29,563 nucleotides of DNA from JBFGFG01 sp041627475 (GTDB taxonomy: Bacteria; Actinomycetota; Nitriliruptoria; Nitriliruptorales; Nitriliruptoraceae): NCBI GenBank assembly GCA_041627475.1, contig JBFKQZ010000006.1:1-29563 (forward strand), read 5' to 3'. A program made the translations under genes and the position numbers. The notes below the pieces were generated by a model that searched no databases, was not told the DNA's origin, and saw nothing but the letters and a program-made list of their open reading frames with translations. Shown here piece after piece: positions 21,283 to 28,934 of this stretch. Each line of letters opens with the position of its first letter. The first letter of the stretch is position 1.

Positions 21283-23994
21283 GTGCCGGAGTTCACGACC
21301 GCACCGATCCTGCCGCTGCACCCGGAGACCGAGGGTGAGCGTCGGTACCTCAACCGTGAACTCACGTGGCTGTCCTTCAACGACCGTGTGCTGGCACTGG
21401 CCGAGGACCCCTCGGTGCCGCTCCTCGAGCGTGTGAAGTTCCTCGCGATCTTCGCCTCGAACCTCGACGAGTTCTTCCAGGTCCGCGTCGCCGGTGTCAT
21501 GGAGCAGGCCGCTGCCCGCTCGATGTCGCTGCCGCCGGACGGCATGACGCCGCAGGAGCAGCTGGTCGCGATCCGGACGATGGTCAACGACCTCGTCGCT
21601 CGCCTCACGAGCATCCTCCACGAGCAGGTCCTGCCGCAGCTGGCGGAGCACGACATCACGTTGCCGCGGTGGGAGGAGCTGGACGAGGACGAACAGGCGT
21701 GGCTGGCCGAGGAGTTCGACCAGCGCGTCTTCCCGGTGCTGACGCCACTCGCCGTCGACCCGGCGCACCCGTTCCCCTACATCTCGAACCTGTCACTGAA
21801 CCTCGCAGTCGAGGTCCGCGACCCCGTCAGTGGCGACCCACGCTTCGCCCGGATCAAGGTCCCGACGAACCTGCCGCGCTTCCTCAAGCTGCCGGACCGG
21901 GACCGGTTCATCCCGCTCGAGCAGGTCATCGCCGCCAACCTCGACCGGCTCTTCCCGGGCCTGGAGGTCGTCGACCACCACGTGTTCCGCGTCGTGCGCA
22001 ACGCCGACATGGACGTCGAGGAGGACGAGGCCGACGACCTCCTGCGCGCCATCGAGGACGAGCTCAACCGCCGCCGCTTCGGTCGCGTGGTGCGGCTGGA
22101 GATCGAGCCGTCGATGCCGGACGCGACGCGTCGCCTGCTGATGCGCGAGCTCGGGGTCGAGGACGACGTCCTCGAGGTGGTCGAGGGGCCGCTGGACCTG
22201 GAGGGGCTGTGGTCCATGGCCGCCTCGGACCGGCCCGAGCTCGAGTACGAGTCCTACCGCCCGACCGTGCCGCCGCGGCTCGGCGCTGCCCAGTCGGGGA
22301 GCATCTTCAACGAGATCCGGCGCGGCGACATCCTGCTGCACCACCCGTACGACGACTTCGACGCCTCGGTCCTGCGGTTCGTGCACGAGGCCGCCTACGA
22401 CCCGCAGGTCCTCGCGATCAAGATCACGCTGTACCGCACGAGCGGACCGGGTTCGCCGCTCGTCCGGGCGCTCCTGCACGCGGCCGACGAGGGCAAGCAG
22501 GTCGTGGCGCTGGTCGAGCTCAAGGCGCGCTTCGACGAGGAGGCGAACATCGAGTGGGCGCGCGTGCTGGAGGAAGCCGGCGTGCACGTGGCCTACGGCG
22601 TCGTCGGGCTCAAGACCCACACCAAGACCGCGCTCGTCGTGCGCGACGAGGGTGACCGCCTGCGGCGCTACGCCCACATCGGGACCGGCAACTACAACGA
22701 CAAGACGGCCCGGCTGTACGAGGACCTCGGGATCCTGACCGCCGACGAGGAGATCGGCGCCGACCTCTCGGACCTGTTCAACGTCCTCACCGGCTACAGC
22801 CGGCGGTCCTCGTACCGCAAGCTGCTCGTCGCGCCGAACACGCTCGCACCGCGGCTCGTGGACCTCATCGCCGAGCAGGCGGCACTGGGGTCCGACGGTC
22901 ACATCACGATGAAGATGAACTCGCTGGCGGACGAGGAGATGATCGAGGCGCTGTACGCGGCGTCGCAGGCCGGCGTGACGATCGAGCTCATCGTCCGCGG
23001 CATCTGCTGCATGCGCGCCGGCGTGGAGGGCTTCAGCGACAACATCACGATCCGGTCGATCGTCGGTCGCTACCTCGAGCACTCGCGGATCTACCGGTTC
23101 GGCACACCCGAGACCGGCCGCACCCACCTCATCGGCTCGGCCGACCTGATGGGCCGCAACCTGCACCGCCGCGTCGAGGCCGTCGCCGAGGTCACCGACG
23201 AGGAGCTCGTGGTCCGGCTCGACGAGATCCTCGACGTGCTGCTGGCCGACGACAAGCTCGCGTGGCACCAGCGGCCGGACGGCAGCTGGCACCGACCTGC
23301 CGCACCGGAGCGTCCGCTCGAGACCCACGTGAAGCTCCAGTCGCTCGCCATGGACCGCTCGCGCCCGCGCAAGCTCGCGACCGGCGCAGATGGCGTCGCC
23401 GGGCAGGTCCGGGCCGCTGGCGGGGTCGTGCTCCGCGAGCGTGGCGGCACCACGGAGGTCCTGATCGTCCACCGGCCCCGCTACGACGACTGGTCACTGC
23501 CGAAGGGCAAGCTCGACCAGGGCGAGTCGTGGGAGGACTGCGCCCTTCGCGAGGTCCACGAGGAGACCGGCGTGGCCGTGGCGCTGGGGCCGGAGCTGTC
23601 GGAGATCAACTACACCGACCGCAAGGGGCGACCCAAGACCGTCCGCTGGTGGCTGATGTCCGCCGTGGAGGGGCACCCCAGCCACCGAGGCGTCGACCGC
23701 GAGGTCGACGAGGCACGCTGGGTCGCCGTCGAGGAGGTGCGGCAGCTGCTGTCCTACGACACCGACGTCGAGCTGCTGGAGGAGGCGGTGGCGGTCCGGC
23801 GCGACGCCAGCGAGAACGAGCTCGCGGGCACCACCGTCGGGGCCAGCCCCGCCGAGGTCGTCGAGGCCGCAGCCGCCGAGGGGCTCGGCGACGCCCCCAG
23901 CGTCGAGGCCGAGCCACGACCACCGGTGATGGACAGCGCACCCCCAACGCAGGACGACGAGGTCGTCGACCTCCACGACCACGCGGAGCGCTGA
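21283..23994 (+). CDS. ppk1: Polyphosphate kinase 1 fused to a C-terminal Nudix hydrolase domain
   Basis: 903 residues. Residues about 18-695 are a complete PPK1: N-domain RYLNRELTWLSFNDRVL, SNLDEFFQVRV, then PLAVDPAHPFPYISNLSLNL. The phosphohistidine His446 lies in LKTHTK, HIGTGNYNDKTARLYEDLG follows, and the second active-site His600 is in EHSRIYRFG. PPK1 makes polyphosphate from ATP reversibly. Residues about 705-835 are a Nudix domain: VRAAGGVVLRERGG, then the full Nudix box 742-764 (GKLDQGESWEDCALREVHEE and TGV). An acidic tail follows. PPK1 alone is near 700 residues, so the extra 200 are an addition. GTG 21283 follows AGAGGA; an earlier in-frame start at 21178 precedes the promoter candidate. 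Heads an operon with a histidine phosphatase and Ppx. Confidence 0.93.
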   Translation: MPEFTTAPILPLHPETEGERRYLNRELTWLSFNDRVLALAEDPSVPLLERVKFLAIFASNLDEFFQVRVAGVMEQAAARSMSLPPDGMTPQEQLVAIRTMVNDLVARLTSILHEQVLPQLAEHDITLPRWEELDEDEQAWLAEEFDQRVFPVLTPLAVDPAHPFPYISNLSLNLAVEVRDPVSGDPRFARIKVPTNLPRFLKLPDRDRFIPLEQVIAANLDRLFPGLEVVDHHVFRVVRNADMDVEEDEADDLLRAIEDELNRRRFGRVVRLEIEPSMPDATRRLLMRELGVEDDVLEVVEGPLDLEGLWSMAASDRPELEYESYRPTVPPRLGAAQSGSIFNEIRRGDILLHHPYDDFDASVLRFVHEAAYDPQVLAIKITLYRTSGPGSPLVRALLHAADEGKQVVALVELKARFDEEANIEWARVLEEAGVHVAYGVVGLKTHTKTALVVRDEGDRLRRYAHIGTGNYNDKTARLYEDLGILTADEEIGADLSDLFNVLTGYSRRSSYRKLLVAPNTLAPRLVDLIAEQAALGSDGHITMKMNSLADEEMIEALYAASQAGVTIELIVRGICCMRAGVEGFSDNITIRSIVGRYLEHSRIYRFGTPETGRTHLIGSADLMGRNLHRRVEAVAEVTDEELVVRLDEILDVLLADDKLAWHQRPDGSWHRPAAPERPLETHVKLQSLAMDRSRPRKLATGADGVAGQVRAAGGVVLRERGGTTEVLIVHRPRYDDWSLPKGKLDQGESWEDCALREVHEETGVAVALGPELSEINYTDRKGRPKTVRWWLMSAVEGHPSHRGVDREVDEARWVAVEEVRQLLSYDTDVELLEEAVAVRRDASENELAGTTVGASPAEVVEAAAAEGLGDAPSVEAEPRPPVMDSAPPTQDDEVVDLHDHAER

Positions 23995-23995
23995 C

Positions 23996-24469
23996 GTGCG
24001 GCTCCTGCTCGTCCGGCACACCCACGCAGGCGTCCGCGGCGCCTGGCCGGGCAACGACCTCGACCGCGAGCTGAGCGACCACGGTCGACGACAGGCTGCT
24101 GCGCTCGTCGAGCACCTCGACCTCGGTGACCTGGTCGCGGTGCACAGCAGCCGCGCCGTGCGGTGCGTGCAGTCCGTGGCCCCCCTCGCCGAGGCCCACG
24201 GCCTCACCGTCCACGAGGCCCCGCCACTGCTCGAGGGCACCCGTCCGGCCGAGGCACTGGCCTGGCTCGAAGCCCTCGAGGCAGACGACGGTGCGACCGT
24301 CGTCGCGTGCAGCCACGGCGACGTCATCGGCGGCGTCGTCGAGCGGCTCGCGGACCGCGGCACGCCGCTGGCGAGCGATCTCGGCTGGCCCAAGGCCAGC
24401 ACCTGGGAGCTGGAGGTCGAGGACGGCCTCGTGACGCAGGGACGCCGCCTCCCACCGCCGGAGGTCTGA
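23996..24469 (+). CDS. Histidine phosphatase (SixA/phosphoglycerate-mutase-like)
   Basis: 157 residues of the branch-2-like histidine phosphatase fold. The LLLVRHTHAG motif supplies Arg7 and the phospho-accepting His8. SSRAVRCVQSV gives the second Arg, and VVACSHGDVI the second His near residue 106. It starts one base after the ppk1-Nudix stop (GTG 23996, GGAG at 23985-23988) and ends directly before the ppx ATG. In mycobacterial MutT1 a Nudix domain is joined to such a phosphatase domain and the gene lies beside ppk. Here this protein looks like the detached second half. A role in cleaning up nucleotide or polyphosphate-related phosphates is inferred. Confidence 0.85.
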   Translation: MRLLLVRHTHAGVRGAWPGNDLDRELSDHGRRQAAALVEHLDLGDLVAVHSSRAVRCVQSVAPLAEAHGLTVHEAPPLLEGTRPAEALAWLEALEADDGATVVACSHGDVIGGVVERLADRGTPLASDLGWPKASTWELEVEDGLVTQGRRLPPPEV

Positions 24470-26005
24470 ATGCGCAGCAGCGTCCTCGACCTCGGGAGCA
24501 ACAGCTTCCACGTGCTCGTCGCCGACGTGCACCAGGAGGGCTACGTCGACCCGGTGCTGCGCGAGCGCGAGATGCTCCACCTGGGCCGCGTCGTGGCCGA
24601 TCACGGCCACATCCCCGACGACCACGTCGAACAGGTCCTCGAGCAGGTCGAGCACCTCTCCGAACTCGCGCGCCGAGCCGGTGCCACGACACGGCTCGCG
24701 GTCGCCACGTCCGCCCTGCGCGACGCGGGCAACGGCCGCGAGGTGGTCGCTCGCATCGCGGAGGTCGCGGGTCACCCCGTCCGCGTGCTGCCGGGCCACG
24801 AGGAGGCGCGGCTGTCGTACCTCGGGGTCCGGGCCGCGATGGGCGTCGCCCCCGGCGGGCTCGGCGTGCTCGACCTCGGTGGCGGCTCCCTCGAGCTGGC
24901 GGTCGGCACCCGTCGCACGCCGGACCTCGTCACCTCCAGCAACCTCGGCGTGTCCCGCCTGTCCGCGCTGGTCGAGGAGGACCCGATCAGCCCCGACGAC
25001 CGGGCGCGGCTGCGCGCTGCGATCGCCGACGAGCTGGCGCTGTCAGGCGGTGCGTTCGACACGATCCTGCCGCCGCGCGTGGTCGCGGTCGGAGGCACCG
25101 TGCGGGCGATGGCCCGCGTCGTGGCGCGCAACGACCTGCCATGGACCCCGATGACCCTCAACCGCCTGCCGCTGACGCTCGACCGGCTGCGGGACCTCCG
25201 CGACGAGCTGTGCGCCCTGGACGTCGAGGGGCGCGCCGACGTCAAGGGCATGAAGTCGCGCCGGGCCGACCACCTCCACATCGCCACCATCATCCTCGTG
25301 GAGGTCCTCCAGCACCTCGGCGTCGACCGGCTGGAGGTCTGCGACTGGGGGCTGCGCGAGGGCGTGCTGCTGGACGCCGCGGGCACCGAGCTCGCCCCGT
25401 CCCCCGAGGAGCTGAAGGACCGTGAGGTCCGGCGGCTGCACGACGAGTTCACGCCCGGCGACGGCCACGACCCCCACACGGCCGACCTCGCGGTCCAGCT
25501 GTTCGACGTCACGCGCGACCTCCACGGCCTCGGCGACGACCAACGGCGCCTGCTCCACCAGGCCGCGATGGTCCACGACATCGGCCAGTCGCTGGCACTG
25601 CGGCGCCACCACAAGCACGGGGCCTACATCGTCGAGAACGCCGAGCTGCGCGGGTTCAGCCCGGCCGAGTGCGCCCAGCTCGTGTCGCTGGTGCGCTTCC
25701 ACTCGTCGCGCGGCCTGAAGGAGAAGGACGACGTGGTCCGGTCGCTCCCCGACGACCGGCGCGAGGCCACGCACGTGCTGCTCGCGCTCCTGCAGGCGGC
25801 CGACGGCCTGGACCGGACACGCGACCAGGCCGTGACCGGCATGCGACGTGGCACCGTCGACGACGACCACGTCGAGCTGCTGCTCGAGGGCGAGGGGCTC
25901 GACATCGCGTCCACGGAGCTCGCGCGCAAGACCAAGGTCTTCGCCCGCGTGTTCGGCCGCGAGCTGGTCGTGCGCACACCCGCGTCGGACGAGGCGACGG
26001 CGTGA
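24470..26005 (+). CDS. ppx: Exopolyphosphatase/guanosine pentaphosphate phosphatase with HD domain
   Basis: 511 residues. The N-terminal Ppx/GppA ASKHA domain has SSVLDLGSNSFHVLVADV (phosphate 1 loop), RLAVATSALRDAGNG, VLPGHEEARLSYLG, and VLDLGGGSLELAVG (phosphate 2 loop). VVAVGGTVRAMARV closes the domain. Residues about 315-480 hold an HD-type helical domain: HQAAMVHDIGQSLALRRHHKHGAY with the HD pair, then RFHSSRG. Long Ppx enzymes of this kind hydrolyse polyphosphate from the ends or convert pppGpp to ppGpp. It directly follows the phosphatase gene with no gap, with GGAGG at 24460-24464 inside that gene. Its presence beside PPK1 places synthesis and breakdown of polyphosphate under one promoter. 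Confidence 0.93.
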   Translation: MRSSVLDLGSNSFHVLVADVHQEGYVDPVLREREMLHLGRVVADHGHIPDDHVEQVLEQVEHLSELARRAGATTRLAVATSALRDAGNGREVVARIAEVAGHPVRVLPGHEEARLSYLGVRAAMGVAPGGLGVLDLGGGSLELAVGTRRTPDLVTSSNLGVSRLSALVEEDPISPDDRARLRAAIADELALSGGAFDTILPPRVVAVGGTVRAMARVVARNDLPWTPMTLNRLPLTLDRLRDLRDELCALDVEGRADVKGMKSRRADHLHIATIILVEVLQHLGVDRLEVCDWGLREGVLLDAAGTELAPSPEELKDREVRRLHDEFTPGDGHDPHTADLAVQLFDVTRDLHGLGDDQRRLLHQAAMVHDIGQSLALRRHHKHGAYIVENAELRGFSPAECAQLVSLVRFHSSRGLKEKDDVVRSLPDDRREATHVLLALLQAADGLDRTRDQAVTGMRRGTVDDDHVELLLEGEGLDIASTELARKTKVFARVFGRELVVRTPASDEATA

Positions 26006-26244
26006 GCCTGCGCCCGAGGTACGTCCACCGTGTGACGCCCGACGACGTGGGGTCACGCGTGTCCGTGCGTCGCTGGCTCGACGCGGAGCGCACCGAGGCC
26101 GGCGACGTCCTCGGCCAGCTGCTCGCCTACGACGACGGCGTCCTCACCGTCCAGGGCAGGGACGGCGCGGTCGCCATCCCCGAGTCGACCGTGCTCGCGT
26201 CCCGCGTGGTTCCACCCCCGCCGGAGCCGCGTCCACGCGGCTAG
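26002..26244 (+). CDS. Small SH3-like domain protein (resembles N-terminus of Rv0428c-type acetyltransferases)
   Basis: 80 residues, starting GTG 26002 within the ppx stop (GTGA). Content: PRYVHRVTPDDVGSRVSVRRW, then VLGQLLAYDDGVLTVQGRDG and AIPESTVLASRVVPPPPEP. In actinobacterial GNAT proteins like Rv0428c this beta-rich segment is the N-terminal SH3-like domain, followed by the acetyltransferase domain. Here it stops right after the Pro-rich hinge and the convergent pyruvate kinase gene follows one base later. So it is either a stand-alone adaptor or a remnant of a lost fusion. The domain recall is from memory, hence moderate confidence. Coupled translation suggests coexpression with Ppx. 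Confidence 0.62.
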   Translation: MSLRPRYVHRVTPDDVGSRVSVRRWLDAERTEAGDVLGQLLAYDDGVLTVQGRDGAVAIPESTVLASRVVPPPPEPRPRG

Positions 26245-26245
26245 G

Positions 26246-27685
26246 TCACACCGGGGTGTCACCCAACCTGTGGACCAGGACGCGGTTGGTACCGCCGTGG
26301 CCGCCGGGCTGGCCGCTGACGATCACGATGTGGTCACCCCGCTGGCCGTAGCCACCGCGCAGGCACACCTCCTCGGCCGCCTGGAACAGCGCGGTGGACG
26401 TGTCCTTCTCGGGCACGACGGCCGCCTCGGTCCCCCACATGAGCGCGGTGCGGCGGCGGGCCTCCTCGGTCGTCGTGAGCCCGATGATGGGCACCGCCGG
26501 ACGGCGCTTGGACACGAGCTGGATCGACGCGCCCGAGATCGAGAACACGAAGATGGCCTTGGCCCGCAGGTCGTAGGCCACCTGCTGCGCAGCCTTGGCG
26601 ACGATCTGCGGGACGTTCAGCTCGTGCACCGACTCGGCGGACCGGTGGATGCGCTCACTGGAGGACTCGGCGACCTCGATGATGCGGGCCATCGTGCGGA
26701 CCGCCTTCACCGGATGCCGTCCAGCGGCCGTCTCGCCCGAGAGCATCACCGCGTCGGTGCCGTCGAAGATCGCGTTGGCGACGTCCGATGCCTCGGCGCG
26801 GGTCGGCCGCGGGTTGCGGATCATCGAGTCGAGCATCTCGGTCGCGGTGATGACCGGCTTGCCCTCGGTGTTCGACATCTCGATCATGCGCTTCTGGATC
26901 GCCGGGACACGCTCCGGGCCGATCTCCACGCCGAGGTCACCGCGGGCGACCATCACCGCGTCCGTCGACTCGATGATCGCCTCGAGGTTCTCGACCGCTT
27001 CGGGGCGCTCGAGCTTGGCGATGATCGGCTGGTCCCCTCCCGACGCCTTGATGTGCTCCCGCAGCTCGATCACGTCCTCGGGGCGGCGGACGAACGACAG
27101 GGCGATCCAGTCGACGCCGAGCTCGGCCATCGTCGCGACGTCCTCGCGGTCCTTCGGCGTCAGCGTGTTGGCCGACACGGCGACACCGGGCAGGTTGACG
27201 CCCTTGCGGCTCTTGGCGAGCCCACCGGCGACGACCCGGGCGATGACCTTGTCGCCGTCGACCCGGCTGACGACCAGCCGCAGCAGCCCGTCGTCCATGA
27301 GGACGAGCGCGCCGGCCTCGACGTCCGAAGCGAGCCCCGGATAGACGACCGGGAGCACCGTGCCCCCGATGCCGTCGTCGATGTCGTCGAGCTGCTCCAC
27401 GCCCGCGACCAGCGTGACCTCGGAGCCGTCCGGCAGGTCGACGCCCTCGTCCGGCACCTCACCGAGCCGGATCTTCGGGCCCTGGAGGTCCCCGAGGCTG
27501 CCGATGTTGCGGCCGAGGTGCTTGGCGATGCCGTGCACCATCTCCAACCGCTCACGGTGCTCGTCGGCCGTGCCGTGCGAGAAGTTCAGACGGACGACGT
27601 CGACCCCGGCAGCCAGCGCAGCGCGCAGCGTGTCCGGGCTCTCCACCGCCGGTCCGAGCGTGGCGACGATCTTGGTGCGTCTCAC
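26246..27685 (-). CDS. pyk: Pyruvate kinase
   Basis: 479 residues, standard length. It converts phosphoenolpyruvate and ADP to pyruvate and ATP in cytoplasmic glycolysis. Seen: RRTKIVATLGPAVES at the N-terminus, VVRLNFSHGTADEH, LGDLQGPKIRLG, the B-domain, then VMVARGDLGVEIGPERVPAI with the metal-binding acidic residues, and the active-site helix ITATEMLDSMIRNPRPTRAE followed by DGTDAVMLSGETAAG. The C-terminal allosteric domain is present (RPAVPIIGLTTTEEARRRT). GTG 27685 has GGAGG six bases upstream. The open frame continues to 27901, but that extension has no family content. TAGGGT 20 bases upstream is a likely -10 box. Its stop is one base from the convergent SH3-like gene. Confidence 0.97.
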   Translation of the reverse strand: MRRTKIVATLGPAVESPDTLRAALAAGVDVVRLNFSHGTADEHRERLEMVHGIAKHLGRNIGSLGDLQGPKIRLGEVPDEGVDLPDGSEVTLVAGVEQLDDIDDGIGGTVLPVVYPGLASDVEAGALVLMDDGLLRLVVSRVDGDKVIARVVAGGLAKSRKGVNLPGVAVSANTLTPKDREDVATMAELGVDWIALSFVRRPEDVIELREHIKASGGDQPIIAKLERPEAVENLEAIIESTDAVMVARGDLGVEIGPERVPAIQKRMIEMSNTEGKPVITATEMLDSMIRNPRPTRAEASDVANAIFDGTDAVMLSGETAAGRHPVKAVRTMARIIEVAESSSERIHRSAESVHELNVPQIVAKAAQQVAYDLRAKAIFVFSISGASIQLVSKRRPAVPIIGLTTTEEARRRTALMWGTEAAVVPEKDTSTALFQAAEEVCLRGGYGQRGDHIVIVSGQPGGHGGTNRVLVHRLGDTPV

Positions 27686-27705
27686 GAGTTCCTCCTCAGG
27701 CCGCG

Positions 27706-27711
27706 ACCCTA
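27706..27711 (-). promoter_or_regulatory. Possible -10 element (TAGGGT) for pyk
   Basis: The minus strand TAGGGT lies 20 bases before GTG 27685, in the 67-base gap after the upstream lipoprotein gene. No matching -35 box. Confidence 0.38.
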
Positions 27712-27752
27712 GGGCGCAGGACGCGAGGACGTGTACGGCCAGACGCACGTAT

Positions 27753-28847
27753 TCATCCTGCGGGTTGCTCCAGGAACGCCGTGGTGCGGTCCGCAGCGGG
27801 CGTCGCGCCTGCCGCCGGACCGGGGAGCGCCCGCAGCACCGCGGCCCCACGCAGCTGGACCTGGGTCGGTTCCTCCTCACGGGCCGCAGCGATCGCGTCA
27901 CGCAGGAGCGTGGCCCAGTCGACGGTCAGCCCGACCAGCAGGTTCGGCGGCGCCTCCCCCTCGCCGTCCACGAGCCAGTCGGCGACACCCACGACCGCAG
28001 CACCGTTCGCCCCGACCGCGGTGGCCGCATCCGTGCCACCGGGGGTGGCCAGCACGAGCACCAGGCTCGGCCGCTGCGCCGCGAGCTGCTCGGCCGCGGT
28101 GAGCTGCGCCGCCGAGGCCGGCCCGGGCGTCGCCGTGACGAACGGCGGCTGCGGGGCGGTCGGGCCGGGCGGCGCGACCGAGGCCGATGGCGTCGGCACA
28201 GGTGTCGCTGCTGGCGGCGGTGAGGCAGGCGCCGGTGGCGGCGACGGTTGCGTCGGCGGGGCGACCGCGCCCGTGAAGACCGCTGTCAGCGCCTCGACGT
28301 CGCCCAGCTGTGGACTCAAGAGAAGACCGACCGGGGCCGGCGAGGTCCCGATCGCGATCGCCCCGGCCTGCACCAGGACAGCCGGGTCCGGCGCGACGGC
28401 CACGAGGTTCACCGGACCGCCACCGATCCGGCCGTCGGTCGTGCAGAACCGGGCGTCACGACGGGTGCGCGCCAGCTCGAGGGCGAGCCCGGCACTGCCG
28501 GTGCCGACGACGCAGACGACGTCGTAACCGTCGTCCACCGCCAGGTTCGCGAGGTCGCGGACGAACGCCTCGGACACGGCCTCGACGACGCGGACGTCCG
28601 CGACCCCGTCGGGTGGCGCTGCCGCCAGGTCGCGGGCCGCACGGGCGAGGGCCGCGCCCTCGGCACGGGCCACCACACTCGCCGGGGGGACGATCACAGC
28701 GATGCGGTCACCGGTCACCAGTGCCGCGGCTGCCGGGCTCGGCGACGGCGACGGCGACGGCACGGCCTCGGGTGAGGACGTGCACGCGGCCAGCGCACCG
28801 ACGAGGGCGAGGGTCACCACGACACGCGTGGCGCGTGACCTCGCCAT
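27753..28847 (-). CDS. BMP/PnrA-like substrate-binding lipoprotein with proline-rich insert
   Basis: 364 residues. Lipoprotein signal with hydrophobic core and lipobox LAAC, lipidated at Cys22, then a Ser-Pro repeat. The body resembles a type 1 periplasmic-binding fold of the BmpA class: VVCVVGTGSAGLALELAR, ARFCTTDGRIGGG, VQAGAIAIGTSPAPVGLLLS, and near the end VGVADWLVDGEG followed by LVGLTVDWATLLRDAI. In the middle (about residues 205-255) is a Pro/Ala/Thr-rich stretch that ordinary BMP proteins lack. No ABC transporter genes are nearby in the window. ATG 28847 has GGAGG four bases upstream. Extension toward 29087 would overlap upp. Family call moderate; ligand unknown (nucleosides in BMP relatives, and upp is divergent next door). 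Confidence 0.68.
   Translation of the reverse strand: MARSRATRVVVTLALVGALAACTSSPEAVPSPSPSPSPAAAALVTGDRIAVIVPPASVVARAEGAALARAARDLAAAPPDGVADVRVVEAVSEAFVRDLANLAVDDGYDVVCVVGTGSAGLALELARTRRDARFCTTDGRIGGGPVNLVAVAPDPAVLVQAGAIAIGTSPAPVGLLLSPQLGDVEALTAVFTGAVAPPTQPSPPPAPASPPPAATPVPTPSASVAPPGPTAPQPPFVTATPGPASAAQLTAAEQLAAQRPSLVLVLATPGGTDAATAVGANGAAVVGVADWLVDGEGEAPPNLLVGLTVDWATLLRDAIAAAREEEPTQVQLRGAAVLRALPGPAAGATPAADRTTAFLEQPAG
28741..28758. repeat. GGCGAC tandem repeat (3 copies)
   Basis: Three perfect GGCGAC hexamers inside the lipoprotein gene, encoding on the minus strand the Ser-Pro repeat just after the lipidated Cys. Prone to copy-number change. Confidence 0.55.
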
Positions 28848-28874
28848 CGATCCTCCGTCCCACGGGGCGTCCGC

Positions 28875-28880
28875 AGCGTA
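28875..28880 (-). promoter_or_regulatory. Possible -10 element (TACGCT) for the BMP-like lipoprotein
   Basis: The minus strand TACGCT lies 27 bases before ATG 28847, in the 87-base divergent region shared with upp. Confidence 0.28.
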
Positions 28881-28907
28881 GGAAGCCAGCACCCGTCGGC
28901 GTGCACG

Positions 28908-28913
28908 TAGGCT
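28908..28913 (+). promoter_or_regulatory. Possible -10 element (TAGGCT) for upp
   Basis: TAGGCT lies 21 bases before GTG 28935, followed by GAGGAGG at 28924-28930. No matching -35 box. Confidence 0.38.
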
Positions 28914-28934
28914 CGGCACCGACGAGGAGGCACC

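Noticed and set aside
27686..27901. N-terminal extension of pyruvate kinase to 27901
   Set aside because: It would overlap the lipoprotein gene end, and the family begins at RRTKIVATLGP right after GTG 27685.
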